A stretch of DNA of 28,505 nucleotides. Origin: a virus. This document shows positions 5,914-13,225 of the stretch, piece after piece (the first letter of the stretch is position 1; each line of letters opens with the position of its first letter). The position numbers and the translations under genes are program-made. The stretch lies in IMG/VR virus record IMGVR_UViG_3300032753_000133, positions 1 to 28,505 of that record, one strand, 5' to 3'. The notes under the pieces are model-generated. The model made no database searches and was not told the DNA's origin. It saw only the letters and a list, made by a program, of their open reading frames with translations.

Positions 5914-8466
5914 ATGCCAATTTTTGCTGAAAATGCGCCCAAATACTGGGCTGCTGGACTCCCTGTGTTTCCTGTTCGTGGCAAGCGCCCCGCGATCTTC
6001 GCTTGGCAGGGTCTGAGCGACCGGCTGCCGAACGATCATGAGAAAGCGTCCTGGTTGAAGGACTTCGAAGAGCTGAATCTGGGTCTGGCCTGCGGTCAGC
6101 AGTCGGGAATCGTCATCTTGGATATCGATACCAACGATACTCGGTTGATCCAGATCATCGACGATATGCTTCCTGTCAAATCCCCTTGGTTCAAGATCGG
6201 CAAGAAGGGTAAATCCTACGCCTTCCAGTTCAACGGCGAGAAGACCTATCAGATCAAAGACCTCACCGGTGGCATGATCTGCGAGCTTCTGGGGCCGAAA
6301 CGTCAAACAGTTCTCCCACCGTCGATCCACCCGGATACACAACTACCCTACACGTCGAACTGCGAACTTCTGGACGTGCTCGACCAGTTGCCGAAGCTGC
6401 CCGCGAACTTCGAAGTCGCCCTTCGAGCAACCTTGGTTGAGAAGGGTGATGTGGAGTTGTCCGTCCGTGGCTACTCGAACATGGTCACATGGGTCGCCGC
6501 TGGAAGTCGGGATAGCCAGTACACCTCAATCTGCGGACACTATGCCTTGGCAGTCGCCAAGGGTCAGCTTCCTCTGGTCGAGGCCATCCATGCGGTGGAG
6601 GCGTGGCCTGGAACCTTCACCGAACAGGTCGATGGCGATGCCTTGACAGGTGAAGAGGGCGTCAAGAAGCTCATCAGGTTCCTGGTCAGGGACGTTAAGG
6701 AACGTGGCCATGTGTTGAAGCCTCGATGGGACCTGGGGTTGAGCGAGGATGATAAGGAGAAGCTCGGCCTGGACCTCGATCAAGGCGATATGGAGCAATC
6801 CTTCGAAGAGTTGATGCTCCGTATCGAGTTGGAGTTGGATGACCCCAACAAGGGTGACAAGGATAAAACGAAGCACTTCACCTTATCGTACAGGCAGGAC
6901 ACGACCAAGAACATCCTGATCTCCATCAGTCGCAGCATAACCTTGGTTCCTCGTCAGGTCGATCAACTGCTGCACCTGATCAATCACTACAATGGCACTC
7001 GGACCAGTCTGGCTGCCTTTAGGAAGGAGATCACACAGCTTCGAAACATAGGGTTGGTGGGAGACAATCACACAGACATCGCCGAGGACATGCTCCGCAA
7101 GGTCGGTGATGTTCGATTTCACGAGGGTCATCTATACGAATACGAAGGGTCCTTCTGGCAAGAGACCGAGGAAGTGAAATACCAATCCTACGTGATGACC
7201 AATTATCGGAACATGCCAGCCTGTAAGAAGAATACGGACTACCATTCGGTCTACAAGACCTTCAAGACGTTGGCGACCAAGGAACTGAAAGATGTTTCCG
7301 AGGTGGGGAACCAACGTGGTGTGGCCTTCTCGAACGGCTACCTTACCCAAGACGGTGTCTTGAACATTCACAAGCCAGGGTTTGGTAACACCTTCTGTCT
7401 TCCTTATCGGTACAAGAAGGATCTGGCTGGTCGGGAGAATGCTCCGAAGTTCTGGGAGTTCTTAAAATACGCCTGGGGTGAAGACGCCGACTTCGAGCAG
7501 AAGGTCCTGGCACTGCAAGAGGCCATCTGCTGTACCCTGATGGGCAACGCAGCCAAGATGTCCCGTGCTTTCCTTCTCTACGGAGTTGCCCACTCAGGTA
7601 AATCCGTGTTGCTGCGGATCATCTCCAACCTGTTGCCACCTGAAGGGATCAGCGCGGTTTCCCCAGAGAACTGGGCCGACAAATTCCTACCAGCTCAATT
7701 GTCAGGTAAACTGCTCAACATCGGTGGGGAGTTGTCCGAACACAAGAAGATCGATGGCCAAATGTTCAAAACCATCGTTGAAGGCGGCGACATCACCGCT
7801 CAACATAAGAACCAAGCACCTTTTAAGTTCAATCCCGTCTGTGCTCATTGGTTCGCGTCGAACCATCTGCCTAAGTCCGATGACACCTCCCAAGGCTTCT
7901 ATCGTCGTTGGCTGATCTTCGGCTTCGTCAGGCCATATCCCGAGGAAACACGGAACGTCAATCTGGTTGAAGAGGTCCTTTCGGAGGAACGTGAAGCCAT
8001 CGTGGCGTGGGCACTGGAGGTGAAGGAAAGGCTGGCTAAGGTGGGAAGCTACTCGATACCTCCATCGCATGAGGAGACGATCATCGAAATGATGTCCGCA
8101 TCGGACAGCATCTTCCGTTTTCTCCGAGCCTGTCAGGTGATGAAGGGGTCGAATCTGACAGGCAAGACTGGAAAGAATGGAAACTCAACCTTGCCCTTTA
8201 CACCGGAGCAAAAAGCCTTCCTCGGATACCAGAGTTTTACCTTAAAGATGCATGTACGGCCTGTTTCGTATCCTACCTTCTCGAGGAGTATGCAAGATCA
8301 TTCAAGGCTGATGGGGTATTCAGTAGTTATGCCGAGTTCAGAGAACGGCTACCGGGAGCTTGGTTATCTTGGCCTCATTCTCCCAGGTGTGAGTGTGAGT
8401 GTGGAGGCGGGAACGGGGGCGACGGGGGCGACGGGGGCGACGGGGGCGACGGGGGCGACGGCGTGA
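5914..8466 (+). CDS. Primase-polymerase / SF3 helicase (D5-like), apparent 3' frameshift
   Basis: This is a bifunctional replication initiator. The N-terminus (about 1-190) is a primase-polymerase domain of the archaeo-eukaryotic primase superfamily, with PVFPVRGKRP (16-25) and the metal-binding LDID (69-72). The C-terminal half is a superfamily 3 helicase: Walker A GVAHSGKS (557-564), Walker B LLNIGGE (600-606) and motif C with FASN (647-650), as in P4/D5 primase-helicases. From about residue 750 the annotated frame turns low-complexity and ends in five Gly-Ala-Thr triplets. The -1 frame is open from 8073 to a stop at 8586-8588, has no start codon of its own, and reads like ordinary helical protein. 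One extra G in the run at 8145-8148 would join them, so the intact gene probably ends at 8588. Confidence 0.88.
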   Translation: MPIFAENAPKYWAAGLPVFPVRGKRPAIFAWQGLSDRLPNDHEKASWLKDFEELNLGLACGQQSGIVILDIDTNDTRLIQIIDDMLPVKSPWFKIGKKGKSYAFQFNGEKTYQIKDLTGGMICELLGPKRQTVLPPSIHPDTQLPYTSNCELLDVLDQLPKLPANFEVALRATLVEKGDVELSVRGYSNMVTWVAAGSRDSQYTSICGHYALAVAKGQLPLVEAIHAVEAWPGTFTEQVDGDALTGEEGVKKLIRFLVRDVKERGHVLKPRWDLGLSEDDKEKLGLDLDQGDMEQSFEELMLRIELELDDPNKGDKDKTKHFTLSYRQDTTKNILISISRSITLVPRQVDQLLHLINHYNGTRTSLAAFRKEITQLRNIGLVGDNHTDIAEDMLRKVGDVRFHEGHLYEYEGSFWQETEEVKYQSYVMTNYRNMPACKKNTDYHSVYKTFKTLATKELKDVSEVGNQRGVAFSNGYLTQDGVLNIHKPGFGNTFCLPYRYKKDLAGRENAPKFWEFLKYAWGEDADFEQKVLALQEAICCTLMGNAAKMSRAFLLYGVAHSGKSVLLRIISNLLPPEGISAVSPENWADKFLPAQLSGKLLNIGGELSEHKKIDGQMFKTIVEGGDITAQHKNQAPFKFNPVCAHWFASNHLPKSDDTSQGFYRRWLIFGFVRPYPEETRNVNLVEEVLSEEREAIVAWALEVKERLAKVGSYSIPPSHEETIIEMMSASDSIFRFLRACQVMKGSNLTGKTGKNGNSTLPFTPEQKAFLGYQSFTLKMHVRPVSYPTFSRSMQDHSRLMGYSVVMPSSENGYRELGYLGLILPGVSVSVEAGTGATGATGATGATGATA
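8415..8459 (+). repeat. Five tandem copies of GGGGGCGAC
   Basis: Five perfect 9-base units lie at the 3' end of the primase gene. They encode Gly-Ala-Thr repeats in the annotated frame and Gly-Gly-Asp in the -1 frame. The unit is a multiple of three, so copy-number change would not alter either frame. Confidence 0.95.
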
Positions 8467-8606
8467 AATTCAAGTTCATCGAATTCGAAGAGGACATCAG
8501 GGAGAAGTTCAGCATTGATGTCCGAGTGAAATACGGCTGGTTCAAGGACCCGACGACTGGGGAGCAGAGGAGGATCTGGAGGGGGTGATGATCTGGTGAT
8601 CTAGAG

Positions 8607-8721
<115 letters not shown>

Positions 8722-8722
8722 G

Positions 8723-8953
8723 TCAGGATGGTAACATCCTGACCTCGATAGTTAGAACCCCGGAATCGTCCACCTGATTTACAGAGTCTGGAATGACCTC
8801 GACGGCGATTCTGGTTCCAGGCAGATAGAACCTCGAAGGTATCTGCTGGAGGTTCGGTATCGGCTCCAGCGAAGGAGCCGGGTGATTGTGGAAGGATCGG
8901 CCACATGTGGGACAGGTGGGACAGGTGGGACAGGTGGGCTGGTGCTTGATCAT
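8723..8953 (-). CDS. Small Cys-rich protein with PTC repeats, 76 aa
   Basis: The N-terminus carries four consecutive Pro-Thr-Cys triplets ending in CPTCGRSFHNH, giving stacked CxxC pairs plus His residues that could bind zinc. The rest is an unremarkable beta-rich tail ending TIEVRMLPS. The triplets come from about three copies of a 9-base unit (GTGGGACAG, 8907-8933), a further minisatellite in this region. The ATG at 8953 overlaps the stop of the Rha-type gene as ATGA, so it is third in the regulatory operon. No family was recognised. The number of Cys pairs may vary between relatives because of repeat slippage. Confidence 0.6.
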   Translation of the reverse strand: MIKHQPTCPTCPTCPTCGRSFHNHPAPSLEPIPNLQQIPSRFYLPGTRIAVEVIPDSVNQVDDSGVLTIEVRMLPS

Positions 8954-9498
8954 GCTGCGAGTCCTGGGTGGTTCATAAGCGCCGAGTGGATGAGGTCCTT
9001 TCTGAAGATAAACTTCGGTATGCGGACATCTCCGACATAATAGGGGTAGACCTGATCGGGGTAGAAGGCGAGGGCTTCCAACTTCGCTGCGTACTTTTGC
9101 ATCTCGTAGAAGCAGATGATGAACTTCGCCCGAAGGCGATTATCCAGACCTGTTGCGAGGTGGGCGAAGCCATGTTCGGTGAGAAGGTAGCAAGGAAGTT
9201 CTCGACCAATGGAGTCCTTATAGGTGCTCGGGATGAAATTCTCCCTAATAAATTGAGCATACTCATCGTCATCTAGTGTTTTGAGGGTGAATGTTGGTCC
9301 ACTGAGGGGTTCATTGACCTCACCAGTGAATTCTTTAAAATAACCCTCGATTGTACGCATAACATTCTTATGCTGCTTATTCGCGTATTTGCAGTAGTCC
9401 AACGAGCTGATCGTGGGCGTGTTGTGGGTCAGCTCCAAAGGTATCGGGAGCTGCGGACGGGTAACTTTAATGGGGTCGAGTGCGGAATTAAGGTTCAT
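8950..9498 (-). CDS. rha: Rha-family phage regulatory protein
   Basis: The segments SLDYCKYANKQHKNVMRTIE (near the N-terminus) and YLLTEHGFAHLATGLDNRLR followed by AKFIICFYEMQKY match the N-terminal domain of Rha-type phage regulators (pRha), a DNA-binding domain common in lambdoid and satellite phages; loss of Rha affects growth in some hosts. I place the start at 9498 (MNLNSALDPIK, 182 aa) because GAGGT lies 6 bases upstream. The frame also allows ATG 9537, which overlaps the repressor gene but has no ribosome site. The C-terminal half is not assigned to a domain. It is second in the minus-strand regulatory operon behind the XRE repressor. Confidence 0.85.
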   Translation of the reverse strand: MNLNSALDPIKVTRPQLPIPLELTHNTPTISSLDYCKYANKQHKNVMRTIEGYFKEFTGEVNEPLSGPTFTLKTLDDDEYAQFIRENFIPSTYKDSIGRELPCYLLTEHGFAHLATGLDNRLRAKFIICFYEMQKYAAKLEALAFYPDQVYPYYVGDVRIPKFIFRKDLIHSALMNHPGLAA

Positions 9499-9526
9499 TT
9501 GTACCTCTTTAGGTGGAAGGTCGTGG

Positions 9527-9790
9527 TCATGAGCCATTGAGTACCAGTTGGGGGTTGCCGCTGGTGATCACGTTGGGCTTCAGTCGGACCCAACCATCTG
9601 GGCCGAATTCGACGCCACGGGATTCGTAGAACATCCGAAGATCCCTTATGGTCCGCCGTGTTGGTTTATGCTTGGCTCCCTCTATTCGAGAGAGTGACGC
9701 ACTGACTAAGCCTGTCTCCTCCGTAAGATCGGGAGCTTTCAGGTGGAGCAACGCTCGGGCTGCTCTGAGTTGGGGGATTGTTATTTCCAT
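9527..9790 (-). CDS. XRE-type helix-turn-helix repressor, 87 aa
   Basis: Residues 5-60 form a Cro/CI-like helix-turn-helix: PQLRAARALL, then DLTEETGLVSASLSRIEGAK with the Ser-Leu-Ser-Arg-Ile recognition segment, then TIRDLRMFYESRGVEF. Small repressors of this form often end in RGVEF...DGWVRL, as here (to residue 66). It is first in the leftward operon and faces a control region with palindromes, so it is the best candidate for the lysogeny repressor or a Cro-like switch protein. It lacks any peptidase/oligomerisation domain, so it is not a full CI protein. Confidence 0.85.
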   Translation of the reverse strand: MEITIPQLRAARALLHLKAPDLTEETGLVSASLSRIEGAKHKPTRRTIRDLRMFYESRGVEFGPDGWVRLKPNVITSGNPQLVLNGS

Positions 9791-9897
9791 TTGCTGATGA
9801 TAGCGTAATTAACACTTACTAGCAAGGCCAAATTTCAAAAAATGGTGTCGAGTGAGAGGTCGGTTGGGCGCTCCACCTGCAAACTTTTTGGTAGAAA

Positions 9898-9919
9898 AGA
9901 CGTGTACTCCTCCACGTCT
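9898..9919 (-). terminator. Hairpin in the leader of the repressor operon
   Basis: AGACGTG (9898-9904) and CACGTCT (9913-9919) form a perfect 7-base stem with an 8-base loop. On the minus strand the hairpin is followed by three to four T. It lies about 110 bases before the repressor start and could attenuate the repressor transcript. Confidence 0.4.
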
Positions 9920-9931
9920 AGTTGCGTGAAC

Positions 9932-9958
9932 CTATGCTTAAGGCATAGTCAAATCATA
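9932..9958 (-). promoter_or_regulatory. Candidate operator and -10 box for the repressor operon
   Basis: An inverted repeat CTATGC-TTAAG-GCATAG (9932-9948) lies just downstream of a minus-strand TATGAT (9958-9953). If that is the -10 box of the repressor promoter, the palindrome overlaps the transcription start and would allow autoregulation by the XRE protein. No good -35 was found. Confidence 0.4.
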
Positions 9959-9978
9959 CCTTAGTAGCAGACATCTAG

Positions 9979-9995
9979 TTGGCATGATGATTGCA
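9979..9995 (+). promoter_or_regulatory. Sigma54-like promoter
   Basis: TTGGCATGATGATTGCA fits the -24/-12 consensus YTGGCACG-N4-TTGCW with a single mismatch. The key GG (9981-9982) and GC (9993-9994) are in the required 12-base register. A transcript would start near 10006 and run into the gene at 10146. No enhancer-binding activator is encoded in the window. The match is seen; sigma54 use is inferred. Confidence 0.45.
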
Positions 9996-10020
9996 TAGCT
10001 AATTATTGTTGTATTAGCTA
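9996..10020. promoter_or_regulatory. Operator-like inverted repeat TAGCTAAT-N9-ATTAGCTA
   Basis: Perfect 8-base arms (9996-10003 and 10013-10020) lie directly downstream of the sigma54-like element, across its expected start site. AGCTAA occurs a third time at about 10031. This placement suits a repressor blocking rightward transcription. Confidence 0.5.
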
Positions 10021-10110
10021 ACAATCACAGCTAAGGTAACAACATTACTCTTCCCACTTCCCAGTCTGTCTCTGGGGCGGGTTGGCGGGAGAGGTGTGAG
10101 TGTTCAACAT

Positions 10111-10129
10111 AGCCCAAAGGGTTTGGGCT
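10111..10129 (+). other. Leader hairpin AGCCCAAA-GGG-TTTGGGCT
   Basis: A perfect 8-base stem with a 3-base loop lies in the 5' leader, ending 16 bases before the ATG at 10146, just ahead of the GGAGTAAAAAGA ribosome site. The next gene carries a related AGCCCAAAGGATTTGG before its start at 10958. The stem may stabilise the leader RNA. Confidence 0.5.
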
Positions 10130-10145
10130 CAACGGAGTAAAAAGA

Positions 10146-10847
10146 ATGGCTACTAAATTTGATACGTCAAATATGGTTCAATCGACCGTTACGGCTGGTG
10201 AAAACTTTCTTCGTGGCGGTTGGGATTTCGTGGTTCGTGCTGCATATATGATTCATGATGCACATGATAAAAAGAGCGCCGAAGCTCGCAAGCAATTGTT
10301 GCAAACTCGCCTTATGAAGACTGGTGAGCATCAACCTACCACCATTACAGAATACATGCGTAAAGCCCAGGTTGTGGCGGATTTTTGGAGATGGGATGAT
10401 ATTGTCCCTGTCAACAAAGACGGTGTTTATGAGTTTGAGGGTAAAATACTCGGGTTTGTTGAAATGCTCAATTTTGGTGCTGTAGACAACCCTGAAAATT
10501 GGGGTGCAGGTTCAATCGTTCAACGTGTCAAAGCCTTATGGTTAACGCTGAACGATATCAAGCGCCAAGGGCCGCCTAGTGAACGCATGTGCCGGTCCAA
10601 CCAGATAAAGGCGGAAACGCCGAAACCGGCGGAAACGACGGCGGAAACGACGGCGGAAACGACGGAAACCATTGAAAAGTTTGAAACAACCTTGGTTGAA
10701 GTATTCGCTGCCATTGTGGCAAGTGGGGACGATATTGAAACCATGGCGCAAGCGTTGATTGACGCTAACGCTTTGGAATTGTTCCAAAGCGCGGTTCTAA
10801 AAGCTGTGACGATGCAGGTTTCGCAGGAGCTTAAGGAAGTCGTATAG
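10146..10847 (+). CDS. Hypothetical phage protein, 233 aa
   Basis: No family was recognised. The N-terminal 145 residues look globular and helical (FLRGGWDFVVRAAYMIHDAH, ITEYMRKAQVVADFWRWD). A linker with a Thr/Glu-rich repeat follows, AETTAETTAETTE at about 165-177, encoded by three tandem 12-base units GCGGAAACGACG near 10630-10665. The C-terminus is an acidic helical segment. It is the first rightward gene after the repressor control region, with a good ribosome site (GGAG, spacing about 9), so it is likely an early gene, the position of an antirepressor or Cro in other phages. It has no visible DNA-binding motif. Confidence 0.7.
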   Translation: MATKFDTSNMVQSTVTAGENFLRGGWDFVVRAAYMIHDAHDKKSAEARKQLLQTRLMKTGEHQPTTITEYMRKAQVVADFWRWDDIVPVNKDGVYEFEGKILGFVEMLNFGAVDNPENWGAGSIVQRVKALWLTLNDIKRQGPPSERMCRSNQIKAETPKPAETTAETTAETTETIEKFETTLVEVFAAIVASGDDIETMAQALIDANALELFQSAVLKAVTMQVSQELKEVV

Positions 10848-10857
10848 GTGCAATCTT

Positions 10858-10881
10858 TGGGGGAGGATTGATCCTCCCCCA
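10858..10881 (+). terminator. Strong GC hairpin between two early genes
   Basis: TGGGGGAGGAT (10858-10868) is perfectly complementary to ATCCTCCCCCA (10871-10881). It begins 10 bases after the stop of the upstream gene. No T-run follows, so it may protect mRNA ends instead of ending transcription. Confidence 0.55.
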
Positions 10882-10957
10882 CATGATCGTGTCAAACACC
10901 CTGCATAGGCGGGGCGATAGGTGTTGGCTAAACCTCAAAGCCCAAAGGATTTGGAAA

Positions 10958-11437
10958 ATGCACGTCGTCGATGGAGCCTCCGCTCGCTGGGCGAGCACAC
11001 ATACGCCTGAACGTGATAGGCGAGAATGTGACGCGCTGGGGTTTAGGTTGGAAATTGGTGTTGACGAGGATTTGGACTCGTTCAGACCGAGGTCTAAGCG
11101 CGAACGGAAATTGGTTCCGGTTGAGATTTTGGTTTCAGGCACGGGAGAGGCCTTGAATTTTTTGAACGATCTGGACGACTTGACCCGTGAGAAGCGGAAG
11201 CGAACAGGCATCAAGGGTTGGCAAGAGGTTGAATTGCTTGGGAAAAAGATTCGACTGCCAATCTATGACTTTGAAATCATTCAGGAAGCCACTCTTGAAG
11301 GCGTCGTTTTTCAAGAACAGGCTGCGTTTTTGGCGCAGAATGCGTGTGCGATGGAGCTTATGGACGGGTTAAGATGGAAGTTTGAGGATGGGACGGTCGT
11401 TTACATCGACGCTAAGGGGGCAAAGGCGGTGCTGTAG
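10958..11437 (+). CDS. Hypothetical protein, 159 aa
   Basis: The frame opens earlier, but I place the start at ATG 10958 because AAAGGA lies about 9 bases upstream and the sequence before it is mostly hairpin and leader. The protein begins MHVVDGASARWAST. It has a charged central part (RPRSKRERKLVPVEILVSG) and a mixed alpha/beta C-terminus ending in a beta hairpin (WKFEDGTVVYIDAKGAKAVL). No family was recognised. It follows the 10146 gene by 110 bases and was probably transcribed with it. Confidence 0.65.
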   Translation: MHVVDGASARWASTHTPERDRRECDALGFRLEIGVDEDLDSFRPRSKRERKLVPVEILVSGTGEALNFLNDLDDLTREKRKRTGIKGWQEVELLGKKIRLPIYDFEIIQEATLEGVVFQEQAAFLAQNACAMELMDGLRWKFEDGTVVYIDAKGAKAVL

Positions 11438-11489
11438 GCCGGTTTGTGAGGTCTGGGCTAGGGTGGCCTAGGTCTGAGGTAGAAACGGC

Positions 11490-11516
11490 GTCTGTGACGC
11501 TTGTAGACGGTTTTTG
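11490..11516 (+). terminator. Weak intrinsic terminator after the 10958 gene
   Basis: CGTCT (11490-11494) pairs with AGACG (11506-11510), extended by two G-T wobbles, and is followed by GTTTTTG. It lies about 53 bases past the upstream stop. The stem is short, so strength is uncertain. Confidence 0.5.
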
Positions 11517-11542
11517 ACTGTGCATTAGCAGTCTCTAATGTT

Positions 11543-11579
11543 TTCCGCGCCCGAAACCATGGTGTTTGCGGGCGCGGAA
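11543..11579. ncRNA. Long GC-rich hairpin
   Basis: TTCCGCGCCCG (11543-11553) pairs perfectly with CGGGCGCGGAA (11569-11579). Inside it, AAAC and GTTT pair again around a CATGGT loop with one bulged G. No T-run follows on either strand. It resembles the core of a structured RNA or a protein-binding cruciform more than a terminator. Confidence 0.45.
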
Positions 11580-11596
11580 ATGCACTGTTTATAGTG

Positions 11597-11757
11597 TAAG
11601 CCTTTGTTTTTGCTTATTTTTCTTATCTACAGACTTGGCTTAAGAGTGTGGTGTTTGGAGTATAAGTCTTTGTTTTTGTTATATTTCTTTATATCGAGAA
11701 ACGGCTTTTAAAATGTACCCACCCCTATATAAGTTATTGTTTCTATTCTCTTTTTCC
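11597..11757 (+). repeat. Three diverged direct repeats, period 66-67
   Basis: Each copy starts with TAAG(C/T)(C/T/A)(T)TTGTTT and continues with a T-rich stretch (copies at 11597-11624, 11663-11690 and 11730-11757). The sequence between copies also partly matches (GGCTT...AA...TGT), showing that the whole 66-base unit was duplicated. Iteron-like spacing on the same DNA face may matter. Confidence 0.6.
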
Positions 11758-11892
11758 TTCTCCCCCCTTTAAGTTAAATTTAAGGTATAAAGGTTTTGTT
11801 TAGTTGGTAAACTAAGGTTTTAACTAAAGAGGTTAAGGTGAAAACCATTTCCGGTGCACCGATTTTTGTTATTTAATAAGGAGTTACAGATC

Positions 11893-12387
11893 ATGAGGTA
11901 CATTCTAAAGCCATTTCTAACTTGTTTTGACCGTCCGACTGAGAACTGTTGGGAAGATTTTCCCAAACGTATCAAAGACCCACGGTCAAACACCACTGGT
12001 CAAATTGCCACGGCGCGTTTCCTGTATACGCTCCTGTGTGGGGACCTCACGGCATCACACGCACTAATCCCCAACCGTACAATCTGCCTCAGTAAGGCTT
12101 GTGTCAACCCCCACCATTACCGGAAGGTTCGCGGGAACCCCGCGAACAAGAGGCAGACCTTGAAGAAGTTGTTGAGCTACGACTCCAACTACCAGTTTAC
12201 CCCCGCTGGTCGGTTCGTCGAGTTCCTTACCTACCTCGACGAATACTCCGACCTCACGCCACCTGTGGCTTCAGGGGTAATCATCACCCGAGTCCAGGAG
12301 GTCTACCGAGACCCAGACCTCACAACACGGCATTTAAAACAGGCTCTCCAGGACCATCCCCACCTGAATGGTTTAATCATCTGGTAA
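11893..12387 (+). CDS. HNH-nuclease-like phage protein, 164 aa
   Basis: The segment ARFLYTLLCGDLTASHALIP followed by ICLSKACVNPHHYRKVRGNP and ANKRQ resembles the HNH fold of phage homing-type endonucleases, where a His precedes a Cys-x-CVNPxH motif and an Asn. Only part of the usual zinc/catalytic set is clear, so it could be an inactive or diverged DNA-binding relative. The C-terminal 70 residues are unassigned (FVEFLTYLDEYSDLTPPVAS). The start at 11893 is chosen over the longer frame because AAGGAG lies 10 bases upstream. A strong terminator follows at 12423. Confidence 0.55.
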   Translation: MRYILKPFLTCFDRPTENCWEDFPKRIKDPRSNTTGQIATARFLYTLLCGDLTASHALIPNRTICLSKACVNPHHYRKVRGNPANKRQTLKKLLSYDSNYQFTPAGRFVEFLTYLDEYSDLTPPVASGVIITRVQEVYRDPDLTTRHLKQALQDHPHLNGLIIW

Positions 12388-12422
12388 CACCAGACCCACC
12401 CAAAACCCTCTCTGTTGACCAA

Positions 12423-12456
12423 CCCAGACTCGCCTCCCAGCAAGTCTGGGTTTTTT
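12423..12456 (+). terminator. Intrinsic terminator
   Basis: CCCAGACT (12423-12430) pairs with AGTCTGGG (12443-12450), followed by TTTTTT (12451-12456). It ends the transcript of the HNH-like gene; the next gene starts 25 bases later. Confidence 0.9.
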
Positions 12457-12480
12457 ATTGTCCACATCCAAGGAGTTACC

Positions 12481-12672
12481 ATGAACCTAACCCCCGACGA
12501 AATCGCGGTCCTCGACCACGTTCTGGTCACCACAATTAACCACGCCCTTCGGGAGATCACGCCTGAGACTCCGCAATCTCAGGTTCGCATTCTCAATGCC
12601 CTTGCGGATACCTCAACAAGCATCCTTCAGAAGATACATCTTCAGCCAATAAGGTTCGTGAATCATGCCTGA
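12481..12672 (+). CDS. Small hypothetical protein, 63 aa
   Basis: The start ATG 12481 has AAGGAG with a 6-base gap, just after the terminator. The product is a single helical acidic protein (LTPDEIAVLDHVLVTTINHA, LREITPETPQSQVRILNALA) of no recognised family. It opens a run of very small plus-strand genes that mostly overlap by 4 bases. Confidence 0.65.
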   Translation: MNLTPDEIAVLDHVLVTTINHALREITPETPQSQVRILNALADTSTSILQKIHLQPIRFVNHA

Positions 12673-12833
12673 CCTCACCCCATTCGACCTCTCGGTCACA
12701 ACCCTCACCCCACCAAGACCCTCGACGGACCCCACATGGCAAGCCATCGAATTCACGGTCTGGCCCTCCGAAGCCATCTCACTGATCCCGTCCTGCAACA
12801 ACTTCAAACCCTTTTTCAGGACTACTGATCAAA

Positions 12834-13012
12834 TGCAGCTCCGACTCCGCCTTCTGATCGTTCTCATTCTCGCAACCATGGCAATTACCCTGGCCGAGCC
12901 CCTTCCACCCGCACCAACCCCTCAACCCGCACCAATTCCCCGCTTCCTCTGCTACCAAGCAGCCAAGGAAGCGCCTCCTTTGTGTGCGCCGACGTTTACC
13001 CCTCAACCATAG
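12834..13012 (+). CDS. Small secreted or membrane-anchored Pro-rich protein, 59 aa
   Basis: The protein begins MQLRLRLLIVLILATMAITLA, a basic start plus hydrophobic core like a signal peptide or single anchor. A Pro-rich stretch (EPLPPAPTPQPAPIP) and two Cys follow. AGGAC lies 11 bases before the ATG. The same frame is open from ATG 12665, which would give 115 aa with the hydrophobic segment in the middle. I prefer 12834 because the upstream part is Thr/Pro-rich without domain character. Function unknown. Confidence 0.5.
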
Positions 13013-13022
13013 GAGCCATCAA

Positions 13023-13088
13023 ATGAGCACCTACCTCGTCTTCAGAGACCGAGTGAACATCTATAACTTCGAGGAGATCCTCAAATGA
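13023..13088 (+). CDS. Possible micro-ORF, 21 aa
   Basis: MSTYLVFRDRVNIYNFEEILK is encoded by 22 codons between two other small genes. Its stop overlaps the next ATG (ATGA at 13085), and an AGGAG-type site lies 9-10 bases upstream (ATAGGAGCC). The reason to list it is coupling: the GAGGAG inside its end is the ribosome site of the next gene. It may be a leader for translation only. Confidence 0.45.
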   Translation: MSTYLVFRDRVNIYNFEEILK

Positions 13089-13225
13089 CCCCAAAAACTC
13101 GGACAGCCCTCCTCCAGGCCATCGAGCATTGGGAACGTCTCAAGGACGGTATCTCTCCCGTCTCACCCGAGTGGGAGAAAGCTGCCCAGGCTGAGATTGA
13201 TTTCCTGAGGGGGTTACTAACGTGA
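13085..13225 (+). CDS. Small hypothetical protein, 46 aa
   Basis: A helical product, MTPKTRTALLQAIEHWERLK then SPVSPEWEKAAQAEIDFLRG. GAGGAG lies about 9 bases upstream, and both ends overlap neighbours by 4 bases (ATGA and GTGA). No family recognised. Confidence 0.6.
   Translation: MTPKTRTALLQAIEHWERLKDGISPVSPEWEKAAQAEIDFLRGLLT

Larger units (their letters stand above)
11438..11892. other. 455-base structured, AT-rich non-coding region
   Basis: No credible gene lies here. From left to right it holds the weak terminator (11490-11516), a hairpin CATTAG-N6-CTAATG (11523-11540) followed by TTTT, a long GC hairpin (11543-11579), three diverged ~66-base direct repeats starting with TAAG at 11597, 11663 and 11730, and an AT-rich tract with TTAGTT-GGTA-AACTAA (about 11799-11814). 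It ends at the AAGGAG ribosome site of the 11893 gene. Base composition falls far below the flanks from 11600 onward. Such a layout could be a replication origin, a small RNA locus or a complex promoter. Confidence 0.6.
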
